This document shows, one piece after another, positions 1 through 13,590 of a DNA stretch of 64,000 bases. How positions within the stretch are numbered: the stretch's first letter is position 1; every line of letters begins with the position of its first letter. Location: positions 1,612,001 to 1,676,000 of the forward strand of contig JACONQ010000005.1 in the NCBI GenBank assembly GCA_014281115.1. Direction: 5' to 3'. This stretch comes from Laburnicola sp. R22_1 (lineage: Eukaryota; Ascomycota; Dothideomycetes; Pleosporales; Didymosphaeriaceae). The notes below the pieces were generated by a model that saw only the letters and a list, made by a program, of their open reading frames with translations, was not told the origin of the DNA and did not search any database. Both the position numbers and the translations under genes were made by a program.

Positions 1-2260
1 AATACACTAGCGACATTCTAAGCGCTTATTAACTTTATACTATGCAACTATCTAGACATCTTTATTATTGCATATATAGACGATACTTTTGTCTACTCTA
101 AAAATAAAATAAAATATATCAAACATATGCAAATAGTACTAAGAGCACTAGACAAAACATACTTATAGATTAAGCTATAGAAGTGCAAATTTCACGTAAT
201 AAGGCTCGAATTTCTAGGATATATTATTGGCATAACAGGAATTAGTATAGTACCTAATAAAATTAAATGTATTAAGAATTGGCCACAACTAAGGTTAGCT
301 AAGAATATCTAAGAATTATTAGAATTCTATAGATTAATTAACTGTTTATTAAAGAATGCGCCAAAGTTATAATACCTCTAACAAACCTTATAAAGAAGGA
401 CACGCCTTTTATCTAGACAAATAAATGCAACATAGTATTTTAATAATTAAAGACAGTATATATTAAACTACTAGTTCTTATCTATTTCTAAGATAGAGAA
501 CCACTATAATTTAAAATAAATATAAGCAACCTTACGCTAGGCGCCTGTGTAAAATAAGAAAAGAATAGAAAATAGCATTCTATTATATACTACTTATACA
601 AGTTTAACAACGCTAAGATAAAATATAATATTTATAATAAGGAACTTTACGTAATAGTAAAAGCACTTAAGCACTAGAGAATCTATACGTATAGTTATTT
701 AGATCTTATAATCTTTACTAACTATAAGAATCTTATATAATTAATAATAACTAAGAAACTTACGCTATAATAAGCTTAATAAGCAGAAACGCTAGGATAG
801 TACAAATTTAAGATTATGTACACCCTAGGCAAGGAAAATAGAAGAGCTAACGCTCTTAGCTAACAAAGCGACCTTATAGGAGAAAAGACAAAGACACACT
901 CTGCGATACTCTAATAAAACTAAGACAGATTACTTAAACTAATAGCAGAACTTAACTAGCTTTTAGTTATTACTAGAGAGGTATCTAAGAAGTAACAAAC
1001 TATAATTATCTAATAGTACTATAATAACCCTATGTATAGACATCTAGGCATTAAAAAGACAATAGAACTTATCTAGTAAAACTACTCCTTTAAAGAAAGT
1101 AAGAAGGCAGTAATAATATATATCCGCAAATATGCAGATTATTAATATAATAAGCATGTCACGCATCTTAAGTATAGAGAAATGCAAGCAATTAAGATAC
1201 TAACAGCGCTATAGAAAGACATTACTATAGATTTTGTTATAGGAATACTAAAATCTAAGAACCTAGTAATAGGAGTTGCATATAATTTAATATTAGTAAT
1301 AGTCTACTAACTAACTAAGTATATTAAACTTATATCTTGCAATAAGATAACAACTGCAAAGGAACTCGCGTTCCTTATTCTAGATTGACTTATTAGATAT
1401 TATAGAATCCTAAAGACAATTATTAGCGACAGAGACAAGCTCTTTACCTTAAATTACTAGATAATACTTATAGCACTTATTAGAACGAAATAAAAGCTAT
1501 TAACAGCTTATTATCCGTAAACAGTTTTATTACTACTAATTACACAGTTAGTATATAATAACAAAGTTTTAGCAGCTATAGAATATACACTATTTTACGC
1601 AAACTATAGATAATATCTACATCTCTTTAATTAGACATTTCTTATAGCAATTAATGCGAACAAAGCTATTAGTCTAGTAGAAAAAATAAAGAAAATATAT
1701 AAAAAACTCTAAGAAAATCTTAAGAAAGCTTAACAGCAATTAATTTCCTATATAAACTAAAAATAAAAAATAGCACCTTAGCTAAAGAAGGAAGATAAAG
1801 CATACTTGCTTATAAAGAATCTTTAAACCTAGAGGAAAAAATATAAGAAACTAGATTATATTAAGATTAGACCATTTTTATTTCTAAATAGATATTACTA
1901 GTTAACTACAAACTAGAGTTACTACCTAATAGGGATATACCTAGTATTCTACATAGACTACTTAGAACCTATAAATCTAGAGATACTAGTTTAAACCACC
2001 TTTTATTATAGAGCTAAGGAAAAGAATAAATTTAAAGTTAAAACAATTCTAGACCACATAGATTAGCTAAGGATATATCTTATTAAATAGAAGAGATACC
2101 CACACAGCAAAAACACTTAGGAACCTATAGACTATCTAAGTAACTATTAGCAGAAAATTTAGGACTATAACTAGCAATAACTTACTAGAAATTTAAAGAA
2201 GGGATAGCAGCAAAGCTATCTAGAAGGTCTAATGTTAACTATATAGCAGAAGAGAACCTA
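1..2260 (+). mobile_element. RIP-decayed Ty3/gypsy chromovirus pol (RT, integrase, chromodomain)
   Basis: Conceptual translation through many TAA/TAG stops gives an ordered gypsy pol. The reverse-transcriptase active-site motif YIDD lies at 73-84, followed by a K-C-K-F-H-V and E-F-L-G-Y-I-I block around 180-230. An integrase zinc-finger stretch reading PMYRHLGIKKTIEL sits near 1,029-1,070, and an integrase core follows to about 1,640. A chromodomain near 2,000-2,150 retains KRYP, then TxEP with the tryptophan codon turned into a stop, then an IDYL tail. The order RT, RNase H, integrase, chromodomain defines the chromovirus lineage. No LTR was found and the 5' part lies outside the window. The stops are those expected from CAA, CAG and TGG codons mutated by RIP. 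The element is certainly inactive. Confidence 0.85.
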
Positions 2261-3340
2261 ACTAATGTATCTACTGCTACATAGTTTAACAATTCTATAT
2301 TTACTAATTTACCTTTCTCTACTAACTTATTAGCTAGGCACAACATCTTCTTACGTGCACGCTCCTTAGCCTGCGCTAATATTCTCTTATTTCTTAACAA
2401 CCTAGTAATTATAGTTGCTAATTCCTTTTTATTCTCTTTAACCTTCTTCTTATACTTCTTGCAAGTCTTATTAATTAATAACTAAGATATATCTACACAA
2501 GATTTCCTAGCACAAATATACTTAGTACACTTTAACCTAGAGTTTAGTATAATGCAACACACAAAATTGTCTAAAGAACACTTTAAATAGAGAACTTCTA
2601 TAATTATATTAGCTTAAAGAATTTTATTGTAAAGATAGAGCTAATAGAAGCAAGAGTTAGATAGTATTATAGCTACTAGCTTAAGAGATTTAGAATATAG
2701 GGCTTATACTTATATAATAGTGGCAAATTAGGCATGTAATTTAAGGACAAATCTAATAGAAAGGAGCGATAATATTAGGATTTAAGATCTAGAAAGTGGC
2801 TAAGACCTAATTTGTATTATTATTAATACTTACTATTAGTTAATAGGGGACAAGATCTAATAGAACTATGCCGCTAGAACTAATATTACATAATTAATAG
2901 TTAGCTACTATAATAGTTAACTACTAATATATAACTAATAGATAACTACCGCAATAGTTAATAAGCGATAGTCAACTACTATAATAGGTAATAAGTAATA
3001 GTCTACTATTACTACTAGAGTATATAGGAACTTAAGTGTTAACCTTTAATACTTATATTTAACCTGTTTATTAATCTATTATTTAGATTACACTTAGGCC
3101 CTTTATTAATTTATTACTCTTATAACCTTTAATACTAACGCCCCTTTAACTTGCGCAAGTAGTTAAGACCCCTTACCCTTATTAAGACGCTCCTGCCCAA
3201 GAACCAACCCTTAATCCTTTAGGACTAGCTATCCTAATTGGTCTTAACAGTTTGTGCGTAGTTTCTTAGATGGTCTAGTATGAAGTGTGTGGTTTAGTTT
3301 ATTAGTAGACTAAATATAGGTCTAGATATTATCTTATAGT
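2261..3340. repeat. Unassigned AT-rich RIP-mutated repeat DNA
   Basis: No intact frame. A minus-strand lysine-rich stretch near 2,330-2,470 could be a decayed retroelement ORF, and 2,870-3,010 holds a cluster of imperfect TAGTTAACTACT-like repeats. Nothing can be named with confidence. Confidence 0.5.
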
Positions 3341-3349
3341 TTAAAATAT

Positions 3350-6300
3350 ACTTTATATATTACCTAAAGACTTACTTCTAACATAAGAAGTAGGCGCTGG
3401 CTTATCCTTTAGATAGTAGGTAATTAGGTAAAGATTTTATCCTTCTTCTTATTAGAGTGGCTAGCAAACACAAGGCAGGATTTTTTATATAATTAAGTAG
3501 TCTTGCCCTTAACTTCTTACATAAGGCAGAGGTTAAAGATTCTGCCCTTATACTTAAATAGGTTAAAGAGAAGAATCTTAAATATACTATTAGTAATTAG
3601 AGCATCTATCTCTATGCAGTCTAACTTTTAAAAGGTGCTCTAGGTGTTATAATTATACCTTCTATATAGAGCTTTAGAGATAGTTCCTAATTACTTATCT
3701 TCTTTTAGAAAAGGAATATAATATTCTTTCTTAGGCAGCCTCTTTTCCTTTTCTCTAGAGAATTCCTTTGTATAGGGGCAATATTATCTACTTTATATAA
3801 TAGTAGAAGAGTGTAATCTTTTTTAAAATAGTATAGCTTAACTTATATATAGCAAGACTTTACTAAACTATTTTTTAGATTAAGAATTATATCTCTATTC
3901 TTAATGCCCTTAATCTTATATAGGCCTATCTATTATCCTTTCTCTTTCTAGACTATAACCTTAGATTTAAGTAGGAGCTTAAGGACTTTATACACTACTA
4001 ATAGACTATTATAGATATTTAGCGCATAATTAATATTAGTCTTATTCCTTTTCTTCTATAATATCTTTATTACCTTTTATATAGCATTTATATATATAAT
4101 AATATTAGGCGATAGGAAAGAATTTATACTAATTCTAGAATATGCGCTAAAGACTAGTAGTGTAGGTATAAGGCTATCTAGGCCTATAGTATTATTAATA
4201 GCTTTAATAGCTATTTAGAGGATATCCTTCTTATTTATATAATCTTTTAGTTTAGCCTTAAGAATATTAAAGGCTCTATAAAGAGGTGCGTGTAAACGCT
4301 TAACCTTTCCTATTACCTAATATACTTCTATAGGTATCTACCTATAAGTTGCGCTAATAATTTTTGCGCAGTTTCTAAATTTATCTAATATAAAGTTTGT
4401 ACCTAAGTTATATATAATATAGTTAGGTAGATCTTAGTAGATATTAGTCTAGTACCTATAGAGGACTTTCTACGCATCTTATGCAGACATTAATTTTAAG
4501 AAAATTATAGCTTAAAATAATATGTCTGCATCTATAATATATAGTATGTCTCTAGTTCTAATACATATAATATTAATAATAATCTTATAATTAAAGTAGG
4601 TGTTATTCTTAATAGTAAACTTAAAGTAACGTAAGACTTATTTATGCAATTAATAGTAGTAGCAAAACTTCTAAATTTTATTTAGTATAGTAGCATCTAC
4701 TTTATAGCTAGTATTAGTAAGTATCTTGTAAAGTCTTTCTATATAGGGATATTTAAATTGTTAATAAAGGCAATAGAGTTCTTATTTAGTAAAGAAAGAC
4801 ACAGTTTCTTCCTTACTAATATTAAAGAAAGGGTGTTTCTATTTGCATATAATAGATATAGTTGTACTATTCTTTTATATAATAATATTTAGAATATTAT
4901 TAAAGTAGGCACCTAGCTTATTAGTATTTGCTAGTAATAGTAGAAATAGTATTAGGGTGTCTAGGATATAGTAGGTAACTATTCCTATTAGATTTGTAAT
5001 TTATATAGTGTAAGGGCGGTACACGGCCTTATAGGGCAAACCTCTCGAGGACAGCTAGTATGGTTAAAAGAGATAACTGAATTGAGACTATACTAAGATA
5101 AAAGATAAGGAAGGAAACTGGGGGGCCCTTACTTATATAGTGGACGGCGTAGGGCACAGGCCCACGCGAACCACGCGCTAACACTAACTAGGAAAGGCGC
5201 CTTCTATAAGGTGAAAGGCGCTATTAGGGTGTAAAAGGAAAGGTAATGGTGAATAACTAGCAGGGAGGCAGCCACGAACCGTTACATATAGTTCCTAGAG
5301 ATTCTTATAAGTTCTAACTTCTAAAGCTAATATTAGTGTTACTAGGTGTTTAATTAATCTTTATATAGAAATTCTCTTATATATATATCTCTAGCTATAC
5401 TTTACTAATAGTAGAAATTCTTACTACACTTATATTCTATAGTTTACCTTAGTATATTATATAGTATTAATCTTTAAGAATAAACTATTCTACACACTTC
5501 TCTAGCTCTATCTTATAAATATATTCGCTAGTTATGCGGTAAAGATAGGTAGTAGTAGTTAGGTAGGACACTTAATTATTGCTATTCTTATTATCTTTAC
5601 TCTGCTCCTCTGCTTTATACAAAGTAGGTTCCTTATTATTATACCCTTCTATATTCTAAATATAGAACTAAACAGTTTTGTATAAAGGCGTTTTATTATT
5701 ATGCTCTTTATAGAAGGTAATATACTGCCTTATTATGTGGGTACGCTTATTGCGTAGATAGTTAAAAGACGAACAACCTTCTTTATAGTATATAAAACAC
5801 TTCTTTAGTCTTATATAAATATTATTTAATTAGAATCTAAATTACAATAATAATAGTACAAATTGTCTATAAAATCCTTATCTGCAAGGGCCTAGTAATC
5901 TTTCTTTTTATATAGGAAAGTTATATTTGTAATTAGTGTAGTACGCATTAGTCTTTTATAAGTACTAATTAAATTAGCAATTAATTGCAACTTAAATTAA
6001 CGCATAGAAATTTGGAAATAGAGCTTTATAAGTAGACTTAGGGGTAAATATAGCCTACTCTAGCTCTAGGTGTCTATAATATACTTATATAATAGTAGTA
6101 TAGAGAGAAACTTCCCTAGTAAAGTTTATACCTAATACTCTTTATATAAGAGTAAGCCTATTAATTATTGCCTCTAGAACTTTATATAGACTCTTATTAG
6201 GGTTCTCGCGCTAGTATTATATAAAAGGTATGATATTCTAGTCTATCTAATACTAGTTATAGTTAATAGTAGTGTTAAAGTAACTATTAAGTGCTTTATA

Positions 6301-7330
6301 CAAGCACTTTCACAATTGTTTAGGGCAAATAGTATAGAGGTAATACTATGCCGCAAAGCTAGTAAGGATATTTAAAAAAATGTCTAGGTATTAATTCTTG
6401 GTAATATCTAGGCGTCTGCATAAATCTATAAAGATTCTAGTCTTATCTACTAAAATATTGTATAGAGCTCTAGTATAGTTATTATTCTTATTTTATGCCT
6501 TTTAAAATTAAATTATCTTATTAACTAGAATTCTCTAAGAAGATAGGTTATGCTTAGGCAAAAGCTTATATAGGTTAGATTGTAGCATAGGCTTAGTCTA
6601 TATAAATTAGTATAGCGCCTATAATTTACATTTAACTAGTAGTAGTTCTATTCTGTACGGCGTTTAATAATTGCGAGTAGGTAAGTAGAATAGTAGTTAG
6701 CTACTATATGCAAAGGGTAGTAGGTTGTTTGGTTATTTATATAAATAAGATTATCCTTAGTACTTATATAAAGGTTCTCTTAAGATATTTATAGAGACCT
6801 ACAGCTGTGTAGATGCCTATAGTAGTAGCAACTTACTCTATTTAGGTTTATGCAATAGCCTAACTAGCTTAGGTATCTTTAAGATTAGCCTTAGTATTTA
6901 TGTATAAGAAGTTAAGCAAGCTAGCAAAGGTAGTAGTATATAAGTAATATCTGCCTTGCCTTAGGCTACTTTGTATAGTTTGCTAGCACTTATAGCTTTA
7001 GTATCTATCCTTAGTATAATGCCCTTTTCTTCTAGGACTATAATAAGCTCTCTTCTAAACGCATAGTTTAACTTTAAAAAATAGTATTCTTCCTATCCTT
7101 TAAAGTCTTCCTAGAATAATTCTAAGAAAGCTATCTCTTTTTAGTATAACGCATAATAATTAGCAATAGTACATATTGCGTACAATTATATTTCTAATAA
7201 AGAGGAATTATTTACTAGGTTAATCTTATCCTTCTAGTACTTAGGTCTTGTTCTCTTACGCAGTATTACCTCTAATATTCCTATCCCTTTAGTATACTTA
7301 TTATATAGTCTAGTATATTTAAGCATATTA
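3350..7330 (-). mobile_element. RIP-decayed Ty1/copia retrotransposon (gag to RT), minus strand
   Basis: Read on the minus strand through stops. The gag zinc-knuckle region near 5,700-5,800 reads KCFIYYKEGC then an N-rich basic stretch, matching the CFxCxxEGCWSxNH knuckle of fungal copia gag. The integrase C-terminal region near 4,000-4,400 reads HAPLYRAFNIL and, further on, IAIKAINNTIGLDSL and LLVFSAYSR, a well-conserved fungal copia pattern. The start of the reverse transcriptase near 3,400-3,600 reads EINALIANSIFKIL then KKSCLVFASH. Gene order gag, integrase, RT is that of copia. The RT is cut off at about 3,350, so the 3' half is missing. A solo LTR at 5,009-5,286 interrupts it. Confidence 0.8.
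5009..5286. mobile_element. Solo LTR, 278 bp, with 5-bp target duplication
   Basis: A compact block of normal base composition (GC visibly higher than its surroundings) starts TGTAAGGGCGG and ends CCGTTACA, the TG...CA ends of an LTR. It is flanked by the direct repeat TATAG at 5,004-5,008 and 5,287-5,291. No internal retroelement sequence adjoins it, so it is most simply a solo LTR left by recombination between two LTRs. It sits inside a heavily RIP-mutated copia element yet shows little RIP itself, so it arrived later or was too short to be recognised. Confidence 0.8.
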
Positions 7331-8080
7331 ATATTATCTTATAAAATAAAGATAGTAAAGGTAAGAGCTTTGTGCAAAGTAGTAGTAGGGGTAGTTATTG
7401 CGTAACTAGTTTATTTAATAGGTTAGTTGTATAGAGGGTTGCGCTATATTAAGGTTTATTATTATCTAACTATATATTTATATAGTTACTAGTAGTGTGC
7501 TTAGTGTACTATCTTCTCTTAAATCTTATATAGTAGTAATATCTACTTACTAACTTAATAAAAGAGTTAATCTACTATCCCTATAGATAAGAATAGGTTT
7601 TGTATATTTTATATAATCGCTTCCTTTGTTTTATATAGTAGTAATAGTTACTTACTAACTCTATAAAGGTTTAATCTACTATTCTTTTGCGTATAGAGGA
7701 TAGAGTATAATAAAATAAAATAAATTATATAGCTAATAATAACTTATATAATCTATCTTTACTCTTACTAATTTATAGTTAAGAGCTGGTTAACTACTAA
7801 TTAGTGTTAAATAGGCTCTATAGCTAGCTATATAGATATTAATATCTAATACTCTATATTAGCAAGTATAGAGGGTGTATAGAATAATTGTACAAGGAAA
7901 GAAAATAATATAATAAAACTAACTTAGTATTAATTTCTTATCTCTAGAGAGGGTGTAAATAGAAAGGAGAAGATCCTACAGCGTATAGGCTGCGACACAC
8001 AGGCATTACGTAATCCCTACGTAATGCTATTATACGGCAATATTAAAACCTTAATACTCTTAGGTGTCCTTGCCCATACA
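7331..8080. repeat. Dispersed AT-rich repeat, partly inverted copy of 14,580-14,890
   Basis: Positions about 7,790-8,105 are repeated in inverted orientation at about 14,580-14,890 (shared blocks include the TATAGCTAGCTATA region and CTTAATACTCTTAGG). The near-palindrome ATTACGTAATCCCTACGTAAT lies at about 8,004-8,026. It directly precedes the copia fragment and may be part of its LTR or a separate element. No gene is seen. Confidence 0.5.
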
Positions 8081-8089
8081 GTGTACAGA

Positions 8090-9060
8090 TACTTAGTATT
8101 ATTAATAAGAACTTTATATAAAGAGAAGAAGAAGAGCTTAAGAAAGTAGCTTTCTATATAATAGATAAGACTATCCTTACTAAGAATTAGCCTATTAAGT
8201 TTAATAGTAGAAGGATTTAGTTTATATATAATACTATAGTTCTTATATAAAAAGGTTAAGTAAAAGGCCTTTGCATAATTAATTCTAAAGACAAGAATAC
8301 TACTTAAAGGTATATAGAGCAGCGTGTAAGAGGCGCCTATATTATATCTATATACTAGCTAGAGGCCATATTTAATTTATCTATTACTACTTAGACTATA
8401 TTACCCTTATATAAAGATATTAAGATATTAAATATATATATCTAATAGCAAATTAATAATAGTAAGCGCAGTCTTATCTTTATACTATTAGATCTTTATT
8501 ATATAAAACTATTTATCTTTACTAATAGCTTAATTATTAATAATAAGAACCTAAGCCTATAGCTAGGATTTCTAATCGCTTTAGGCAATAAGCATTATAT
8601 AGGTAATAGCAATAACTTTAAGATCTTAGTAAATATTATACACTAGAATTTAACTAAATATAAAAGAGTAATAAGGAGCGTTCTTATTAGTAAGCTGTAT
8701 AGTATAGTAGGAGGGTTTAATAATACTATTACTATTAGTATAACCCTCTAGAAGATTATATGCACGCTTAGTCTACTACTAATTTCTATAGTTATCTATA
8801 TAGATTTAAAGTCTCTTTATAACTGTCTTGTACGCCGAGGAACTATAAATAAGAAGCATTTTATAATTAATAGTATATTACTTTGCAAATTGTATAAGCA
8901 CTATAAGATTTCTAAGATTAGATAAATTAATAAGAAGGACAATTCTACTAATACCTGTATAAAAAAGGCTCTAAACTAGACTCTAAAGTTCTTAATCTTT
9001 AGTAATACCTTAATAATTACTATTAAAGCATTGGTAAATCGCCTTAAGCCTGCCTATATA
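8090..9060 (+). mobile_element. RIP-decayed Ty1/copia RT/RNase H fragment
   Basis: The plus-strand translation through stops ends with the copia RNase H signature: IDLKSLYNCLVRRGT near 8,800-8,850, then a KKHFII stretch, and IRxINKKDNSTN near 8,920-8,950, matching the fungal copia pattern DSKSLYDCLV...EIRWI...DNPADAMTK. Upstream text is compatible with the RT to RNase H connection. No LTR is resolved. It is on the opposite strand from the larger copia remnant at 3,350-7,330, so it belongs to a different insertion. Confidence 0.75.
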
Positions 9061-9157
9061 AGCTCTTCCTAGCCTTTATATAACACTATTTCTTTATTAT
9101 TTCTTTATTCTTACTACGCAATATATTTATTTAATTCTTTATATATATATATATACG

Positions 9158-10260
9158 TCGGCTTGCCAAACACCTTTTTTAACCTTTTTTTTTAGTTTAA
9201 GGTTAAAGTAGGTTAAGATAGAAGATTATTATATACTATATACAGCACCTAATTCTAATTAAAGACTAACCTTAAACACCTTAACAACCTTATATCCTAT
9301 AAGCTTCTAGTTCTAACGCAAAGTTCACTTACAGCGTACACAGCACACCCAGCTTATTACTACTATTATTATTAATTATCTATGCTTACACGTCGCTCAC
9401 GCGGCGCACTTGCTTAGATAAGCTAACTTAATAGTAACAATAATAGCTAGAAGAATTTTGTAGATCTATACAATACTTTTATTATACTAGAGCTTATTAA
9501 TAAATACCTTATACTCTACCTTTTACCTTTCCTTTTAGATTTAGTTACTAATAAGAAGTAATTATATCTACTAGTGTGGGAATATAATTATTCTATCCTT
9601 AGTAAACTAGACTATTTGCTAACCTAACTAGTAGACAAGGATAGTCTTATAAATAGTTAAGTATACCTATCCCTTATACTAGATAAGCTTATAGATAGAA
9701 TAGAACTCTAGTATAGTTATTATCTAGGCAATAGTTATATAGAACTCTAGCGTATACTTTTTAGTACTAGTAAGTACCTTAGTGTTAGCAAAGCTACTAT
9801 TAATTTCTAGATAGATAGTAGGGTAGGAAGCTACAGCAATAATAAAAGATTTGTTAAGAACAACCATAATATAGTAATAGAGTAATAGTGTATTTAGTAT
9901 ATATTACTCTTATCCTACTTATAAAGTAGTATATACCTATTAATATATTAACTTATATTATTTGCAATAATTAAAATAGTAGAGAAGGAGGAAGGATAAC
10001 TTATAGTGTAGCGACGCTAAAGCTATTTTATCCCTCCCCTACTAAGGTTCTAACTATAGCCTCTTTATAAAAAATTTGCTTATAGAAGTCTCGCGCTAAG
10101 ACTACTAAGCTTGCTTAGTAGTTTAAACGCGCATTTTTATAACTACCTTTTTACACTCTTTTTAATTACTAAGTAGGGGCTTTGCTTTTTTATTATATTA
10201 TTTAAGATAAAAGCCTTTGTTATTCTACTCCTAGGTAGATAATTTAACAACACACACATA
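9158..10260 (+). repeat. Dispersed repeat family 'Y', longest copy, 1.1 kb
   Basis: The start (CGGCTTGCCAAACACC at about 9,161) recurs inverted at about 27,020-27,035, and its last about 120 bp recur at six other places in the window. The copy at 26,746-27,035 joins both ends with most of the middle missing, so it looks like an internally deleted version of this one. Between the ends is a decayed frame beginning near 9,383 that I do not recognise. A non-autonomous DNA transposon is the likeliest explanation, but the target duplication was not resolved. Confidence 0.5.
10140..10260 (+). repeat. Terminal module of repeat Y, copy a
   Basis: Shares with the other copies the string CTTTTTAATTACTAAGTAGG, a T-run, then ATAAAAGCCTTTGTTATTCTAC, the CCTAGGTAGAT motif and a CACACATA end. 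Confidence 0.7.
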
Positions 10261-10669
10261 TATATATTACTTAAAAATTCTCTTTTTTTCTATTTATTAT
10301 TTATATAGAAAGAGAAGAGACATAGTATATATGTATTTAGAGAGGAGTTTTTATTTTAGTACTTATAGATAATATCTAGAAGTGTTTATTCTACTATTTA
10401 GCCCTATTCTATACATTAATTACACCTAGAAATATAGCTCTACTATATATAAGAACTATATAATCCTATCTAGAAGTTTACTATTATATAATACTTAGTA
10501 AAGAGCCTAAAACTAAAGTTACCACTATAGAAGTAAGCGTATATAGTGCCCCTAAGAATACTATATAACTAAATAAAAAGTGTATAAAAGTAGCCTTTAT
10601 ACTAAATAAGCTTAGCAACCTATAAATATAAGTCTATACTAGCTATAAGAATAATATTAATATAATGGT

Positions 10670-11210
10670 TGTTTTTTTGCGACTAAGAAGTTTCTAATAA
10701 AAATATTACAATAATAGCAGATATCTCTCCTACTATTATATACATAGAAAAGCATTCTAAAGTGTTAATAGAAAGAGTTAGCGCATTATAAGCAAGCTTA
10801 GTAGGTTTAACACACCTACTCTAAGTAAAAAAATCTATATACAAAATATAATAAGGCTATATTACTATACTAGTTTAGAGTAGAGAAAGGTATAAGATAG
10901 CACTAGCGCTATAACACTATAACTATTATCTTCTCTACTATTATTCCTAAAGATATTACTAGAAGTAATAGCTATATTAGTAGGTTTATATACTACTTAT
11001 AAGTAATATATACTAGGTAAAAGCTTATATACTATAAGTACACTAACGATCTATTTCTATATTAAAGTTAATCTTAAGACTTCTACTACTATCGCTCTAA
11101 ATATCTATCTACTTGCTACTATTACTAGGTCTATACTAAAGTATCGCTCTATTTATAAAATTATTAATAGAAAGTAGGTGTACCTTACTTTATATAAGAT
11201 AGTCCTAGTA
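10670..11210 (+). repeat. Repeat 'Z' copy 1, left part (interrupted by a pogo-like element)
   Basis: Aligns closely with 27,130-27,766 (shared start TTTTTTTGCGACTAAG, shared GTGTACCTTACTTTATATAAG near 11,178). The continuation is at 13,045-13,590. Z is about 1.1 kb without insertions and carries no recognisable protein. Confidence 0.75.
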
Positions 11211-13044
11211 ACGTGGTTTACTAGCGAGTAATCCACACTAGTAAGCGCGCCACCTTTGCTAAGACCCCACCATTACCAACAATACCATTATAATACAATC
11301 ACCTACTATGTCTTCTAAGCCATCTAATAAAGCTCGGTTACTTATTACTATTAGAGCTATCGAATAAGACCCAAATCTTACAGAGCGAGCAGCAGCAGGG
11401 CTGTATAACAACGAAACGACTGCACGACGCGATAACCCACCTAAATTAAAGAATTTTACTCTCCTTAAGGAGCAGGCGCTTGTTAATTGTATAATCGAGC
11501 TGGACACGCGTGGATTCCCTCCTACAAAGCTTATAATACGCACAATGGCTAATTTACTACGTTTATAGAGAGGAAAGCCACCTGTTAGTATTAACTAGAC
11601 AGACAGGTTTATTAAGCGCAGACGTGAAGTTAAAACGCGTTAGTCTTAGTTATACAACAACTAGAGGGCATAATAGGAAGATCCTAAGGTTATAAACGCG
11701 TGGTTTAAGCTTATAGAGGGCATTAAAGTCAAGTACGGTATTACGGATAAGGACACCTACAATTTTAATAAATCAGGCTTCCTAATAGGGGTTATAGGGT
11801 CTTAGCTTGTGGTCACAGCATTAGAGAGGCGTGCGAAACCCAAATTAATACAGCTAGGCGACCGCTAGTGAATTACAGTAATCTAGAGTATCTGTGCTAC
11901 TAGATAGGCAATCCCTCCCTTTATTATCTACGCCGGCAAGCGTTATATCTCCACCTAGTACAAAGACGCGTTAATTTCTAGCAATTGGGTAATCGCTGTT
12001 AGCGAGAACAGCTAGACAAACAATAAGCTTAGTATCGCATAGTTAAAACACTTTAACACGCATATAAAGGGACGCGCTAAAGGAACCTATTAGCTGCTAG
12101 TTATTAACGGCTATAAGAGCTATAACTTAATTAAGTTCTAGGATTACTGCAAGGAATATAAGATTATTACTCTTTATATGCTGCCACATTTGTCACACCT
12201 ACTGCAGCTATTAGATGTGGGCTATTTCTCCCCGCTAAAGAAGGCATATAGTGCTAAGATCTTAGGCTTAGCGCGTTAGCTAATAATCTATATTACAAAG
12301 ATTAAGTTTCTCCCAGCCTTTAAAACCGCGTTTTTAAAGGTTTTCTCTGCAGAGACAATTAAGGGTGGTTTTCGCGGTGCTAGGCTAGTCCCATTAAATC
12401 TAGAGGAGGTGTTGCAGCATCTTGACATTTGCATCTATACACCTAGTCTGCCCATTAAAGAGCCTACCACCTAGGAGTCTAAAACACTAAGTAACCTACG
12501 CGAATTTAAGGCGCAATCAACACTAGTTCGCAAGAGAATTAGAGATTACTTTAATTTATCACTAACTTTAACTATGCAGGTGCTTAAGAAGCTTAAAAAA
12601 GGCGCTCTAAGTGCAATGCATAGTTAGGTACTAGTGTTAGATAAAATTGCAGGCCTTCGCAAGACAATTAAGAAAACTACAAGGCGAAAATTACGTAAAA
12701 GGAGGCATATCTAGTATTAGGGATCACTTACAGTAGCAGAGAGATCTTAGCTAGCCACTTCTAAGAACGCTAGTGGACAGAAGAAGGGTAAACAGTTGTT
12801 AGGTACTAGTCGCGCTGCAACAGGGCTATTAACTTAACAGCGTTGTGGTATCTACAGGCAACCTGGACACAATGCGTAAACCTGCTAGGGAGTTAAAGAG
12901 GAAGAATCTAAATTAGATGCATTAACTTAGTATATATTTTTAAGTAGTGTTGCGACGTAGTCTAATAATAAATAAAATGGTTTGGTGGAGTCTTGGCAAA
13001 GGTGGCGCGCTTACTAGTGTAGGTCACTCGCTAGTGAACTACGT
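11211..13044 (+). mobile_element. Fot1/pogo-type DNA transposon, RIP-decayed, 1,834 bp
   Basis: Terminal inverted repeats of about 60 bp: left ACGTGGTTTACTAGCGAG, right end the complement with a few RIP changes, both running in to the motif TTTGCYAAGACYCCACC. TA target duplication at 11,209-11,210 and 13,045-13,046. The second copy of the host repeat near 27,764 has a single TA at this point, which confirms the borders. The decayed transposase frame starts at the ATG near 11,307. It contains DKDTYNFNKSGF (first catalytic Asp region, E/D changed), then LLVINGYKSYN in place of the usual DGHxSH block, LLQLLDVGYF (third Asp) and a C-terminal zinc knuckle CGIYRQPGHNAxTC near 12,843-12,880. Stops are RIP-type. 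Inactive. Confidence 0.9.
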
Positions 13045-13590
13045 TATACCAGTTAGACTAGCAATAGATTAGTAACTATAGAAGTAGTAATAATAAATAT
13101 ATAGAGTTTCTACTATAGTTTCTTATATTACTACTAGTTAGGAAGGCAGTAATAGAGGGTAGGATTAAGAGGAAAAAGCAGAAGATATTTATTAATAAGT
13201 TACTAGAGAAAAGGAGTGTTACGTAAATGCGTTAGATTCTTATAGTTATAGTATTAGGTAAGCGTATTATATAAGTGTGCTGTGTAAGTAGCGCGCAAAT
13301 ATAGCATAATTACTAATAATAGTAATAATAAAGTAAAAGTTAGTTTTTTATATACACTTTAAGTAAATTAAAGTTAAACTACTTATAGATATTAGGTAAG
13401 TATATAGTTTATAAACAGTCCTTATAAACTATTATTACGTTAGCAAAGGAGACTAGGAGTAGACTATATTTTTAGGTGCTAGACTAGAGCAGCCTTTCTA
13501 TCCTAATCTACGTAGGCTTAAATTATAAAAAGGGGATTAAAAAGGGTAATTAACACTAAATAAACAATGCGATTATTAATATTATATAAA
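13045..13590 (+). repeat. Repeat 'Z' copy 1, right part
   Basis: Continues the host repeat after the pogo-like insertion and aligns with 27,767-27,852 followed by 42,758-43,180, for example TCTATCCTAATCTACGTAGG near 13,497 and 43,091. It ends near the motif AACACTAAATAAACAATGCG. Confidence 0.75.
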
